The notes beneath the pieces were generated by a model that was not told where the DNA came from, ran no database searches, and saw nothing but the letters and a program-made list of their open reading frames with translations. A stretch of DNA of 64,000 nt from Polyodon spathula (Eukaryota > Chordata > Actinopteri > Acipenseriformes > Polyodontidae). Position numbers and translations under genes: made by a program. Shown piece by piece: positions 21,890 through 36,276 of the stretch (position 1 is its first letter; every line of letters begins with the position of its first letter). The stretch is taken from positions 1,540,501 to 1,604,500 of the forward strand of contig NC_054553.1 in the NCBI RefSeq assembly GCF_017654505.1, written 5' to 3'.

Positions 21890-24800
21890 ACAATGTAATA
21901 TGCATTTCATGGGAGCCAATGATGTATACTGTTGTACTATTAAATTGAGCCTGATCATGTTTCAAAAGACTTACAGCCTTAACATAAAGTGTGGTGCTTG
22001 GGGTTTAGTTTGACTGCTGCATTAACACCAAACAGTCTAAAAATGACAAACAGAACTACAAAGCAGGATTCTGCCAACATCATTTTGTTTCTACTGGTTG
22101 TTTGTTGTGGTTTATATGCAGCTGGTTTATATGGGAGCATCACTGTGGCAACTGTTTCTAAGAGGATAATGGCTACTTAAAAACTATTTTAACATATGCC
22201 TGTATCTTCTGATAAACTGTTTTTTAAAAAATAAATGAACAAACGTATGCGTCATAAAGAAATCCTATTCCCATTTGTGCAGCTCATTGCCACCTGGCAC
22301 ATGCATTGCAAAAATGGAAATAATTTGTACAAAGAGCAGTTTCCGGTCTAATTTATTTAATAAATAGTGACTGACCTTTTTGTGCATTAAAGTATCACTT
22401 CATGTCCATCAATAATCTGGTTTTATTCCAAAAAATCAGCAGGGATTCCTTTATCTTTATCCAAGGGATTTGGGGCCCGGTAGATGAGAGACTGCACTGG
22501 ACAAAATGCGAGGATCTGATGAATTCCTATTAGTGCCACGTAGCATTGTGATCCACGAACCAGAAAAGGTTCAAATGTCTGTCTTTTTACAAGCCTAACT
22601 ACCTTGGGATTTATGGCACTGCATGCAAGCAGCTAAACTGAAGTTAGATACAGCTCTTAAAAAAGCAAGATGGGCTGTGTCAAGAAGAAGAAGAATGCAG
22701 CCCATAAACAGGTTAATAAAATTCATGCTGAAGGCATTAAAAAAAAATGATGTCTGTGGTGATCTGCCTGGGAAATAACTCTCGAAAATGCAGGGAGGTC
22801 AATTGTTACAATACAGAAGATTACGAATTGTGTAATAATACATTTCTTTATTTCTGCTTCTCCATTGAGTGCTCTGTTTTTTCTGCTTTCTTTGTGCTGT
22901 GTTTGGTGTTATTTATTATATTTTATACAGAAGCAATAGGCTGATGAATTGAGTTAAAGGCTATTTTAGGAACACTTAGTTAAAGGATCACATATAAATC
23001 GTCACTTTTGTATCTATAAATAGTTGACATTCTAACAATGTTATACAGTTCTTTGTAATCACAACAGGCTATGGCATTGTGTTATTAGAACATGTAGACC
23101 TTATAATTACTTTATAACACGCCTTGCAGCAATACAATAGTATTATTGTTGGAATAACAACTTTTTTCCTTGTTAATAATCATCACAACATTTAATAACA
23201 TTATATTATAATTGGATCCTTTAAACTAACACTGTTAGAAAGCTGTAGAGAGATGACATTTTCAACCAGTAACTGTCGTTCCTTCTGGTAATGTATTTAT
23301 GTATTTTCATCTAAAACGCTGCTGTGTGTTCTGATGCTAGGGTTGTTAGGGGTTCATTTTCTCATACAAACCAACCCTTATGGAAAACCATTGTTGCAGC
23401 TGTTGTCCATGGTGTTGGGAGAAAATGTTAAAACATGTTGGTTAAAGTCCTGAATGTTGTTTTAAAACCATGGTCATTTTTTTTCCACTATACAACATAA
23501 GTGGTTCAATCTACTAAGTACAATAAAAGAACATGGAATTGTTTCCAGACTGCATGCTGTATAGAAAAAAATAAATAAAACATGCATTAAAGGCCAACAT
23601 AAATAACACAAGTGAAAATAAGTACACTGACAGAGACCACATGGTCTGAAACACCAACACTCTGGCAATAAGATGATCATTGCGCTGTGCCATGGGCACC
23701 CTGCAGTCCTCAAGACTCTGAATCCTTATTGCCTGCTGCTCATGAACTCCAAAATGCTACCACGCAATTCCCTACTGAGCAGGAGCACCACGCTTGCCAA
23801 ATTAGCGCCAGAGTGAGGCAGTTCTGTGGTCTGTACTGATAAACAGCCTGCGGAGTGAGATCACACAGTAAGAGAAGGACAGAGCCTCCTTATAGTTTGA
23901 TTTGTGGCCAGTTTGGTTTGGCAGTGGGAGTGTGTGCTGGTGCTGATTCAATCTTCTGTACCAACTTGCCTCCCTATCTCCGTGCTCAAGGTAATCTCAG
24001 TTACACAGGCGTCATGTGATAGGAGTACGGTGTGGGCTTGCGGCCGGAGCACCATTCAGACAGAGGTATTCTTTTTTCAATTCAATCTGCATATTTTATG
24101 CTTCTTTTGCTGAACAAGCAGAATGGGCTTCGTGAGCAATGGACAAGGGACACTTCCACAAATGTTAATTTAATACTGATCACTGTCACGGTGCACCTGA
24201 GCACACATGTCTCTATGGGTTATTTAGAAGGCTTTTGCAAGTCCTGACTTTGACATCAGAGACAATCTCTCGTTTCTGGTGACACTTTCATTTAGGATTC
24301 TGTTATAAGTGATAATATAAATCATGCAATTGTGTATAATTTAACATTCTTCATGTTATAGCAAAAAAAAAAAAAAAAAAAAGGATTTCAGTATTATCAG
24401 AATTGTAATTATGTGTTGTTATTTCTCGATAGTTGTTAATAGCATAATTAATAACACGTTTATACATTGACTCTACAGTGTGGTACTCTGTGTATGTCTA
24501 AGGACCAAACAATCTTCAGCCCAGAGAAAATGGGGACTGGCAATAATAACGCTAATAATAGGTGAGGTAAAGAGTTGGTGTAATTCACACATTAAGATAA
24601 ACCTTTCAAATGGTCCAGCTGTGCTTAAGGCAGTTATTACTTATTGTAAGGGTGTCATCCCAGCTGTGCTTTTACTGACACAGCCCATAGCAACGTATAA
24701 ACCATACAATACTAGCAGCAGGCTTCCAGTTCATTGCAGTCTTTCTTGTATACATGTTCTGCCTATGGCACAGTCTTGGTATATAATTACTGCGAATTGC

Positions 24801-25275
24801 ATAAAGGTTAATCACTTTTAAAAGCAACCATGATTGGTGGTTGGCTGACTTTACTTTAATCAATTCACTGAATTTCTAAATGGTACTTTAGAATTAGAAT
24901 TTCTATTGCTTTCTTTATATTGCCTGCAAACTTGCCAGGAAAAAAAGAAAAAAAAAGTCAGGGGTCTAGTATACATTTGCTGAAAGCTATAGCAGGTTAG
25001 AGCTCTACAAAGAGAGGTAACCCTACAGGGAACTGCAGAAAACGAGACTTCAGCACAATTTCAGCAGATCCTTCCAGGCCCTTAACATAGCATGTGAGTT
25101 ATTTAGGTCACGTGCAGAAATGAAGAAGTCAGTTATGCAGGCCAGATTAATTTAAGCTAGTAAGAAAACAAGCTTGAGATACATCCAAAAATGCAAGTGT
25201 TACTTATGGACAGAGGGCATCTCCAGTTTTTAGTGCTAAAGAATATATTTTTCAAGTGTTATCAGAATAGGATAA

Positions 25276-25279
<4 letters not shown>
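21890..25279. other. Non-coding stretch, no gene recognised
   Basis: Includes an A20 run at about 24362-24381 and a 26-codon ORF at 22670 (see findings). No gene or known repeat could be supported. Confidence 0.5.
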
Positions 25280-25318
<39 letters not shown>

Positions 25319-25338
25319 TATATATATATATATATATA
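25280..25338. repeat. Compound (CT)n-(AT)n microsatellite
   Basis: About 18 CT units (25280-25315) followed by about 10 TA units. Confidence 0.95.
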
Positions 25339-25339
25339 G

Positions 25340-28300
25340 TATGTTTTTTAAGATGCCAAGCAATACAAAGTGAATTACGTTTGGTGGTTGTCTAGCTTTG
25401 CATGCAGCAATGATTTTAGTTTGATGTCTTTACTAAAGGAGATGTCAGGAACATTCTGAAGACTGACCATGTGCATTGAATTGAATTACCATGGGCATGA
25501 AACCATGCATGAAGCTGAAAGACAATTATCTGCTGATCCTCTACGTCGTAAATGAACTGCACAACTGAAACAACATTCGATGTGTGCCATTCCTCATTCC
25601 TTCTCAAAACTGGCACTGCACATGTCTTCTGTGTAAGAAGAGCTAAGGCAATGTACCAGGGGTCTTAAAAGAGATACTGCCATTCAACGCTGTCCCTTTA
25701 CAGGGCTGACTGGTAACAGCCGTAATCTTTTTATATTTACGGAAGGTATGTGTAAATGTATGTTCTGTTGCCGGGTGAAACTTGATAGTTTGCATGGCAC
25801 AACAAACTTCACAGTGAATCATGCTGTTCATCTAACACCGCGGCTGTGATCCACGCTCCCCCGTCTCAGGAAAGAAATGCCTTTGTCTCCGTGCACGCTG
25901 CAATTCATCTATATCCCCTTCTGTCTGAAACTATTTCACACCGCTTGCACTGGCTTTCTCCTGTACAAAAGAGCTATGCACAGTATGATTACAGAAAGAA
26001 CGGATTATTATTATTGCACAAATTAGGAGCCCAGGCCAGGCATCTGAGAACCAGCTGCTCAGAGTTGCTGCAAGTCACATGTTATGATTGCTGCTACAAT
26101 AATGGAGGACATTTTAGCTGCAACACAGGAAGTGATTAGGTACCAGGAGGCAGCAGCATCTCTTTTTAAAACACAAGCAAGAATGGCACATCACATCTGA
26201 GTTAGGCTAAAGCACTGTATCAAGCACAGTAAAGTTTGGTAAATGTATGGTATAAGCATAGTAAAACCATAGCAACCTGCAAAATTACTGTGTAAATTCA
26301 CCGGGGTAAACTTTAAAAAAGGAAGCAGTAAAGACGTGAACCTGATTTGGTTACTCTGCTTATGTTATGGAAGGAGTGCTAATCCCAGTGTTGTTTTGTT
26401 TAGGTCTTAGCCAATGTGAGCATGGGGGTTCAATTTCAGCCTCCTTGTTATTACATTTCACTCCCTGCCCAAGCGGGAATGAGATTGCACTGCTTTTTCT
26501 GTGACCCAGGTAGTTTCATAATTATTCCCATTCATCAGAGCATTCAAGGTTGAGCTCAGTGGGTTGCAATTCACAGTTCCTTTTCTGAGCCACTTTTGCT
26601 CAATTTAGTGGTCTTGCTCCTAAATAAAGTTATGACATTGGACAACTGCATATCAAAAAATTGCAGGATAACACTTAGAGCAATCAACCGCCGAGTGGCA
26701 CGGTGTAATATACAGTAACCCCATTACATCTTTTACATCCTGAGGTAACAGAGTGATCTACAATATCACAAGCAGCTTATCTTACAGAACATTACAGAAC
26801 ATTGCAGGTGCAACTTTGAAATGACATCTCAGTGTCCTTGCCAGAGTTCAGCTCAGAAGTTCCAGGGTGTTGGAGTCTGGAGGTGTTTAACAATGGGGGG
26901 GGGTACTTGGAACAACAATCCCAGAATCAGGAAGCAACCTGTGCCAAGAGTAGGATCTCATTTTTCTTTTTCATCTTCTCCACGCTGGTGAGTACAAATC
27001 CACCATTGTGCTCATGTGGGCGTCGTGTCACAAGTACAAAACTGGATTTAATAAAACAAGGAAGTTCAGCTCAGCTTGAGCAAACCCAGGGGATCTGAAC
27101 AGAAGAATTGGGGATAAATAAACATATATGTAGAAGTTTTAGAAAGCTTCACACATAGACACAGAAAAACAGTACTTCTTAAATGCAACATGTCATTTCA
27201 TTGGATGCATTGAATTGACAATACAGCATAGCAAAGCAATGAGTTTGCTGCATTGTGATACAGAGCGTTAAGAAATGTTTATGCTGCTGGCAAGTTTCAG
27301 GGCTGTTTGTGTTCTTTGTCATCACTGTTAAAGAAACATCGAGATAATCTCCAGACAGGGTAATGTCATTATTTACGCCTCGTTCAAGGCAGTGTTTGTT
27401 TGACAGCAGGCTGGACGATTCAGAAAGAAAATAGTGAGCTCTAGAAACACTTGCAAGTAATCTCTCCTTGTCCTCTAGAGGGAGCCGTGACACTTAATGC
27501 TGCCACCTTGTGAGAGCTGAGGGAAGTGCATTTGACACCCTTGTGTACAACACATTACAGATCTTAGTGCATTGCTTTGAAACTATACCAAGCCTGTTTA
27601 GAGGGGGCTCTGTATTTCAAAGTTATTTTTATGGGGTTATTAAACACTGCCTTACAAGGTATATCTGGCATCTGCACTTATTTAAAATGACTTAACCTTG
27701 AAACTTTGAAACATACGCAGAAATATCAGCTGTGCTATTCCAAGTCTAGAGAATCTGCTACCCTGTACTATTAAGCACTTTGAATTAGAAATATATATTT
27801 TTACAAGGAATAGACACATAAGCAACCAGGCCTTTACCTGCACCTGTTAACACAAGATGAAAACATGTTGCAGTCTCTGTGCCTGGGGTCCCTTTAGGTG
27901 TGTGCTAATAAATGATGCATACCATCATATTTCAATAGATGTGCTTCAGGGAAAAACTCAACAAAACAAATCAAGGCACAGTTAACTTTTTAGGGCTGCG
28001 GTGTTCATAAATGAAGCTGCTTGATTCAGACATGTGAAATGCTCTTGCTGTATATACAGTGCATCCAGCCTAGATGTTTTAGCAGCATTACTCTTTGATG
28101 TAGAGCCCCCCCCCCCCCCATCAGTCATTCTTTTCAATGACAATTCTTCTTATTTTGTCAAGGCTGACCCTTTTAAACCTTTGTGCCATTAAGCAGTTAG
28201 CATGCATTTGAGATAATATCTGTCAGTCCGAACGGGTGTGAAACTAGTGTGCAGCATACAGCTATCAGACTGGAGTATGGCCAGGTCTAGCCAGGTCAGC

Positions 28301-29001
28301 TAAGGCCAAAGTGAGCTGCACAAAGCAATGTTGAAAAGATCTGCTTGACGACCTGAGAAAAGCAACACACCTGTCTACCTGTTATAATTAGCTTTAAATG
28401 AGCTATTAGAATTCCACAGTCAGGTTACAAATATCTGTTTGAAATGCAATTCAATAAACAATACAAGTAGTGCAGGTTTATCAGCTCCAAGCAGACCAAC
28501 AAAAGGAATTTAAGAAGATTATTTCCTAACAAGCCTTATAAACATTCATAGAATGCACGAGACAAAACAGAGCTGCACCCGAATTAATGAAAGGAATGTG
28601 TAAATCAAAAAAATATATACAATGAAAAAGCCATTTCCTATTTAATGATTTCTACAACATGTATTTTTTTCCCTCAGCTTTAATTGTTTTCCTTAACCTT
28701 CAAAGAAGAATACTTATCTGTAACAAGCCCTTGGATTACATTTTAATGGTACATGCTGCATTTCATTATAGCTGCTGAACAGCTATCAGAGAATATGATA
28801 GCTGTGTGTAAGAATTCTGTGTAGTGCACACAGTGCCCAAAACAACAACAAATCACTTATCTTAATAACAATACTTTACTTTGCTATTGGTTACTTTTTT
28901 TATTTAAAGATATTGCTGTATATAGATAGCGATGCCATAATTAAGAGCAATTCAGACAGACTAGACTACAAATTCTTAACATGTATTTAATTAAATAACT
29001 G
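25340..29001. other. Non-coding stretch, no gene recognised
   Basis: Contains a C14 run (28106-28119), a G8 run near 26890 and an open segment 26845-26987 between an acceptor-like ccag and a good donor (GCTG/GTGAGT). That segment is open in two frames, so its coding status is undecidable. No other feature is seen. Confidence 0.5.
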
Positions 29002-29337
29002 GGTAACACTTTAGATTAAGGTGCTGCTTATTAACATTTTACACATATATAACATATGCTTAATAACCATGTTATAGGGTATTAATACAGCAATATAGAT
29101 GGTTTATAACCACGTAATAGCAATAGACGGAATTATGTTTAAACACCCCAAAGAACAATAGATGGCTAAAAACTGCCCCTTTATAAAACTATATTTCTGT
29201 TTATGGCTATTGCATGGTTATAAACCACATATAATGCTTTATTAATACCATATAACATAGTTATTAAGCATCTATTATATATTTTTCAAAACATTTATAC
29301 AACATTGATAAGCATCATCTTAATATAAAGTGTTACC
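29002..29337. mobile_element. hAT-like non-autonomous inverted-repeat element (336 bp)
   Basis: The element starts GGTAACACTTTAGATTAAG and ends with the complement of GGTAACACTTTATATTAAG. The inverted arms run almost the whole length (about 155 bp each, roughly 80% identical by eye). Eight flanking bases on each side agree at seven positions (aataactg, 28994-29001; aataattg, 29338-29345), the duplication length made by hAT transposases. There is no coding capacity. Termini of the GGTAACACTTTA type are common in fish MITEs. Confidence 0.8.
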
Positions 29338-29479
29338 AATAATTGAAGACTGCTTCTATACTATATTAATCCATTGCAACTATAAAAGCTGTTGCTCGAT
29401 CTTCCAATTCTCTGCCTTCCATATTTAATATATTGTATATTCAAGTTAGGGCAAATAGTTCTTGACATAGTTACCGACA

Positions 29480-29606
<127 letters not shown>

Positions 29607-29609
29607 CAG

Positions 29610-31814
29610 CATGATGTACAGACTTTAATATCTGTAGGAATGGGAAGGCACTAGCAGGGAACTAGCAGGTTGCACTGCACATTTCTCTGGCTTGTGACAC
29701 AAAGTGGCAGCCTAATCTGCCTTGAATATTATATATAGTTTACTGTAGGAAACTATTTATTCTTTAGAGCTACAGATCTACTGTAGCTCAAAGTAACTGG
29801 GTTGAATTCAAGTCTGCTGTACAGGGTTACCATTACGTAAAAGGTTTTAGGGCAACTATGTAAATGTGAATCTCTGATTAAGATGAAAAGAAGCTGTATA
29901 TTTCTGAACCTAATTAAACTTGGTGCAATCAAGCCCCTTGTTATAACACCTCATGCACTATGACATGCATATTGAAGGAGTGTAGGGCTTGTTATCTGTA
30001 CATCTAGCTGTGACAAACCGTGCTTTAGGAATAGTGATTCATTTGCATAATCATTTACTGCAGAGAATTAGTATTGTTACTCAGATTATGTCCTTGAGAG
30101 AACCCTGTTCAGACATAATTATTTCGAATTTTTTCAATGATGCATCAGTAAGAAGGGCTACCTGCAGTATAGCGCGAACCTTGCAGGCACTTTAAAGGGT
30201 TTGAGATGACTGGTTTCTCTCTGTAGGAAGCAGATGGCTAGATTATACACTTCAAATGCAGTGTGCGACCTAGCTGTGAATTGATTTTCAGAGCCACAGG
30301 GCCTGAAGTGACGGAGTTAGTCTTCATCTAGCAGAGAATGAAACTTTTTGCCCGCCCCGAAGGTGAACATGACCAGATTAAGGTGTGTGCCAAATGCACG
30401 TGCAAACAGGGGGCATGCTTCCGAGGAACCCTGACAGCTGCCACCAGTGGTCTATCAGGCATTATAACACTGAGTAACAAAGTCATGTTCCAAGATGCAT
30501 CACAGTACCTGTCTGTTCAGTTTCGTGCTGAACGAAATGCACTGATAAATCATTGTAGTCCAAAAGGATACATGAAGTGGATTGAGAATTCAGTCACGAT
30601 AGACTGTGCTATGAGTTTTATCTTAACTAAATGTGTGAATCTCTTTATTTCCCCCAGTCTACATTGTATAATGGTGCTACTTAATTACACTTCTGTTTTA
30701 ATTAGTGCTTCTTATTGAAACTAACAAAATGGGCTGCACAAGCAGCAATATTCATTCATTGATTCATTCATACAGACAGACAGACAGACAGAGGGACATC
30801 CTGAAATCAGGTGAAACATGCAGGGGTCCTTTTATAATTGATATATATTATGCGTCTTTACCTGCTCTACATTCTGATAGTATGGATCAGTTCCCTCGAC
30901 TCAGATAATGTCTTTGTTTTTCCATGTTCTCCTCCCACACTGAAGCCCTGTGTCAACAGCTTCAAGGGAAGTGATAGCCCTGCTCTCAGGGGGAGATAAC
31001 GCAGACTCAAGAGGATAAGAGAGGAGGCAGACACCGTATCTCCTTCTGAAGGCAAACAGTGCCGACCTCTATAAACCACTCAGTCCAAAAATAGCATTTC
31101 CTAAAACATAATGCAAACTGAATTATGAACCCACGAGTATGCATTTCACAGTCACAACCCAAGAATAGAATTATATCAGCACCTACAATATTTACTACAC
31201 AGCATGTGCCACCTGCTAAGTGCTGGACGCCCTTTTCAATAATATTCCTTTGGAGTATTCGTTATATTTCTGATATGGTGTATATGGGTAATTTTAAATA
31301 CATAGCTTTATGATACATATTCTGACTCTTTACTTTAAATATATGAACAACATGTTCAAAATCTATTTAGATTTTTTTTTCATGTAGGATAATATATATT
31401 TTAGTACTTGGGGTCTATTCAACTGATGTGAACATCGACCAATGAACTGTAAATACGAACACCTTTATCAAGGTTTAATCAAATTTAGTACCTCCTGCAT
31501 TGAAGGTGAAATATATTGAATGGTGATCAAACTGTTAACAAATTCTTACAAATCAAATTAAATACCAAGTGCATCAGGTACAACACAGTGTTCACATTGT
31601 ATCTAAAAGACAGCAATATCCCCCCCCCCCATCCCCAGAGGGAACTGCAATAAAATGCTTGTTTTATTAGATTTGATCTTAGAATCTGTTCCATAATTGC
31701 TTCTGCTGAAGGCCCTGTCAAAAATGCTAGCAAAACCCGTTAATTTATATGGATATTAAGATTCACGGTGTAAATTATACAATAGTTTATACTATGCCTT
31801 TACATTGACTTTAG
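29610..31814. other. Non-coding stretch, no gene recognised
   Basis: A 126-codon frame at 30338-30718 has no recognisable motif or splice context. A C10 run lies near 31621 and (CAGA)5 at 30772-30791. Confidence 0.5.
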
Positions 31815-31856
31815 GAGAAGGCTTTTAAAGTTGGAGGTGTTTGCATTGTATTCAAG
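31815..31856 (+). other. Microexon-like segment, 42 nt
   Basis: Acceptor tacattgactttag (AG 31813-31814) and full-consensus donor CAAG/GTAAGT (GT 31857-31858) bracket exactly 14 codons with no stop in frame 0 (EKAFKVGGVCIVFK). Length is a multiple of three, so inclusion would keep a reading frame. No neighbouring exon or protein family was recognised, and a chance pseudoexon is possible. Confidence 0.25.
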
Positions 31857-31859
31857 GTA

Positions 31860-34800
31860 AGTATTGGCTTAAATATATTTATGTCAAGGGCATTTGTTTT
31901 ATGGTGGCAGTGAATATCATCTGTTATACATTTAAAATATATGTCCTCATGATTTACATGATTTATTAAATATACCTTACCCTTTATATCATAGTTTCTC
32001 CTTTACTGTGTTAAAGACAAACAGATGAGCACAGTATGTGTTTGTTTGCTTTTTTGTTCACATTTTTTGTTTGCATTATACAATGAGACTAGCGAGGTTC
32101 AGCTGTGTAAATGTGTTTGCCTTGACATGTTTACTGTACTTGGTGGTGTTGGAAGATCTGCATCAAATTAATTATCTAAAATTGTAAAATCTGGAATTAT
32201 ATGGCTAGGTGATCATATGTTGTAAATAAGATTAACTATGCTAAAATGCTGGGGCAAATTAGTGTGCATGCAGAACAATGTGTAAGTACTGTATTATGTA
32301 CTGCCATGGGGCTTCATGAAAACCTAAGCACTTTAGAGAGAGTGCTGGCAGACCCCTGAACCAAGAGTTCATCAAACCCATACCTAACTACAGCACTTCT
32401 AATAATAACTGCCTGTAGGCATTAAAGCTGTGTGGAGAGATTTCAGAGAAGTACATATTTTAAATCTGCTGATGAAGCTTTTTAAACTAAGGGCCTTGCA
32501 GGTATGAAATAGTTTTCATACCCAGATTATGCAGCGCGGCAATGCCATTTATAGATAACTGTCTTGGATTTATCTGAGACTCATAACAACCTGGTACTTG
32601 AAGCCCTGAAGCATGGCAGTGATCCCTCAGCGTATCAGCCGACTCTAGATTGTATTCTAAAAACTGAGCTTCTAATAAAAAGGCAGGATATTTTTTATTA
32701 AGATTTTTTTTTTTTTTCTTTTTTAATATTATTATTTCTGTCTTCTTATATTATAAAATATTTCAATATATACTTAGACTCTCCCTTTAAAATCCAATCG
32801 GCTTCATTGTGGACCGGACTCTATGAAAGAATGGATTGCATTACAATTATCACTCACTAACTGAAGAGCTCCTGCTGGGACTAACTTTCCAATCCACCTT
32901 AGACCTCCGGAACTGCAATATCCGTTCAAGTAGTTAGGGCAGGTCACCTGAGAGATATGGAGTAGACTCGACTGCATCCTCAGTGTGCTCTGGAAAACAA
33001 CAGCACTCCACCACTGTAGCTTTCACACGTGATCATTCCAGGGACTCCAAAGGGCCATTACAGCACTTTGCTCTGCCTACATAGATTAAACAGAATCTAT
33101 GTAGGATGCCTGTCTTTATTTATCTCCGTTCTGTCATAGTATGTGTGCATGTTGTACACAAATACAAGGGCAATGCATATATTATAGTCTGCTCCAATTA
33201 CTGTAATCCTATGCAAATAGCATGGACCACACAAAAACTGTCTAAATGCATGTACTGTTTGAATTGCTTTACAACATATGCAGAGTTGGTTAACATTAAG
33301 CGTATCTATTTACTGTACTTGGAATTGAAAAATTACACAGGATGAGTAAAATGACTGTAATCAGATCAAAAACTGTGCATAAAAGGACTCAAGCACTTAA
33401 AAAAAAAGAATGTCTTCTGTTTGGGTTATTTTGAATCAAGTTTTGTGTGTACTGCATCCTTCTTTTTGCTTTCCTGTTAATGGCGCTATAATTGGCATAT
33501 CACGTTCTTCATCTAGGTACTCAATTTTACCAAAGCTAACAAGCAGTACTGGACTACAGACTAGGGACCATTCTTTCCATAGCCTCTAAAGTTAAACAAT
33601 AAAAATCGCTACATCATAAAGCAAAATCATATGAGCAACACCAGTAGATACTAGACATCCTAACAGCTGTTTTGATACATCATAACCTTTGGGGTTTCAG
33701 CTTTGCAGCATCACCTTTTTTTAAAGGGGAAGAGGTTAATCTTAGCTAGTGTGAGCGCGTTTCATCCGAAGCTCTGCTACACTTACAGAAACTGGTGTCT
33801 GGGGGCCTAACAAAACATTTTTATTGTTCTTTTTTCCAATGCTTCAGAAAATCTCACCTCTCAAATGATTAAGCTCAAAGACATGCACTTTTATGTTGAT
33901 CGCTGCACACTTACAGTTTTTTTTTCTTGGCAACACCTTCAGATGCTAGTATCTTAAGTGTATTGAAAGCACCACACACCTTTGTATATCTTTGAGCCAC
34001 CAGGGTGTATTGTTTTTAATAATAGCTGAGGGTCTTGATCATTTCCATCTCTCAGAAATGAAACAGGACGCTGCAGAAGTCCAAACATTTAGATTAGGAG
34101 CAAAATTATTCAATCCTGGAACGTTTCTGGAGGAAAGTGTGAAACAAAAAGCTTTGGAGGAAATTAGTTTTGTCTACATAATAAAAGCACACATGTCCTC
34201 AGCTTTCTGATTTTATAGTAGATACCTAACATTGTGAAGCATTTACGGTTTCTTAAGAGACAGGGATCACAACCTGATCACAGATTGGGGAATGAAATAA
34301 ATAAAAATGAAAGCTATGTTATCTGCTCTGCAGTATACTGCAACACGTTGCCATAGAGACCCGGTGGCTATAGACACCCAGTCCTACTTTTCATTTCTCC
34401 ATAATAACACATGTTCAACAACAACAACAACAACATGTTATTATTAAGTGCTTCTCGTTAAATCCCTCTGCATGTTTAACACAATCACCAAAAAAACAAA
34501 TTAAAAACCCCGCAAAAAAACAAACAAACAAAAAAAAAAAAAAAAAACATCGGACTAATGAACCCTCGCAGAGGCCAAGCTAAACTAAATCATTGTTTTA
34601 ATCATGGGCAATTTCATGCCAATGAGTTTGGTTTGTTTATACCATATTGTTACCATGATGAGAGTTTGGAACACTGGCAATCTAGTCTCCCTAGCAACTC
34701 TGTTGTGTCTGCCAAAAATAGCTATGGTTACATCTCAAATAGTTTCCATTCAAAACAGGGCGTTTAGTCGGTGACAACTGTGCAGATTTAGGGAATGTCT

Positions 34801-36276
34801 ACGGTTAACTTTCTTAATCCACTACTTTTCACACAAGACCATATTACCAAGAGCCATGCTAAAGAGTTATGAAGATTTGTCTCTGGCTGCATGAAGACAT
34901 ACTTACTGCATTTCTACCTGCTCAGGCTGGCGGCTCTTTGAACCATCAGCAGGGAAAGCAGTATCAGGACAGTTTCTTCCCAGTGGAAGTGAGATAACAT
35001 CCATCTCAGATTTAGCATTTCCTTTAGTTTAATCTCTGCTTTGCACATTGAGGACAGGAATGTACATGGCTTGGGAGTGCAGCGGAGAGCACAGTAAAGT
35101 GGTTTTCCAGTCTTCAATTTTGCAGGATTCTTCCCTCTCTTTCGAACTACAGAAGTGAACTCCCTTGTGAATTATGTAACCCCAGTGTTTCATACCTATT
35201 AGCAGCAGTGCATAGAAGCTGTGTAAAATCCTATAAACAACTGTTGCTTTTTCATGTCACCTGCAATGAGAATTACAGTCCCAAGGGCAATGAAAAGTCC
35301 CCAGTATTCTCAATCACAGGTTAGTTTTGAAGCACTTCCATGACACGATACAGATGGCTACACTTGCTACAGTATATACACAAGCTCAAGTGTCACTTGT
35401 GACACTTAGACAGAGTGTCTCACCCACTGCCTAGTTATCTTTGTCCATAGATAGAAGAATGAGCTATTGTTTAGGCTGGGAGACATACGAGAGACCTGCC
35501 TGAGAATTTGCCATATTTTTGGATTCACTAAACAGACAGACCATCTTTTATTTTGAACTATGTTTCCTTTTTTATTTTTAAATATGACCTGAATGCAGTT
35601 TTCATTTCTTTAATAATGAAACACTTCAGCACACCATGGGATTGTAGGTACTTTTACCAGAGTGAACTCAATAGAAGACCGCAGAGATTAAAAGATAATA
35701 TGAAAAAAAAAAATAGGTACAAAGATAATTAGTCGGACCTAATTTCAAGAAGAATACAGAATTTGAGTAATGTCACTTAGAAATCTGGCCACTTGAATAG
35801 CAGTCGACCACGGGTATGGATGAAATCATGAGGTGTTTGCATGCATGCATTGAAAACACTGAGGCAGTTTGAAGTCCACAGTAATCAACCCTTTTCACAC
35901 TAATCAACCTAAAGGGAGCATTACAGTATATGTGAAACATGTAATAATATTTCCTAAAGAATCAGCAATCACTCAGAAACCTGACAGCATATTATTTAAT
36001 ACGAGGGAAACTCATAGACTGAATAACAGGGGCTGGAATAAATGACTGATTAATCTTCAGCCCTGCATGTGCGAGCCACTCTTTGGAGTTTGTAAATTAT
36101 ACTAATTGGCTGGAAATTCACCTCCCTTCTCAGGTGCTTGGACTAGCTATGCTCCTTGATTTGATTTGTATTTGAGGAAATGAGAGTGCTGCTGAACTCC
36201 ACCCACTTGAAAGCACTTCATTATTGGAGGGGTGGTGTGGGCAGGTAGTGGATTAATCCTTTGACTTTCATTGCAG
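31860..36276. other. Non-coding stretch, no gene recognised
   Basis: AT-rich. Contains (AAC)n at about 34420-34434 and an A-rich run at 34522-34547. No coding or RNA feature could be supported. Confidence 0.5.

Noticed and set aside
25846..26139. 97-codon frame containing RLHWLSPV, recalling LINE polymerase C-termini
   Set aside because: Only seven residues resemble the LINE LHWLPV motif, and nothing before or after it fits a reverse transcriptase.
26845..26987. 143-nt exon with donor GTGAGT
   Set aside because: The acceptor is mediocre, two frames are open, and the translation includes low-complexity Gly and Phe runs; it is indistinguishable from chance.
34912..34945. 29-nt minus-strand exon before a perfect GTAAGTATG donor
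   Set aside because: The acceptor is weak (gttcaaag) and the segment is too short to judge.
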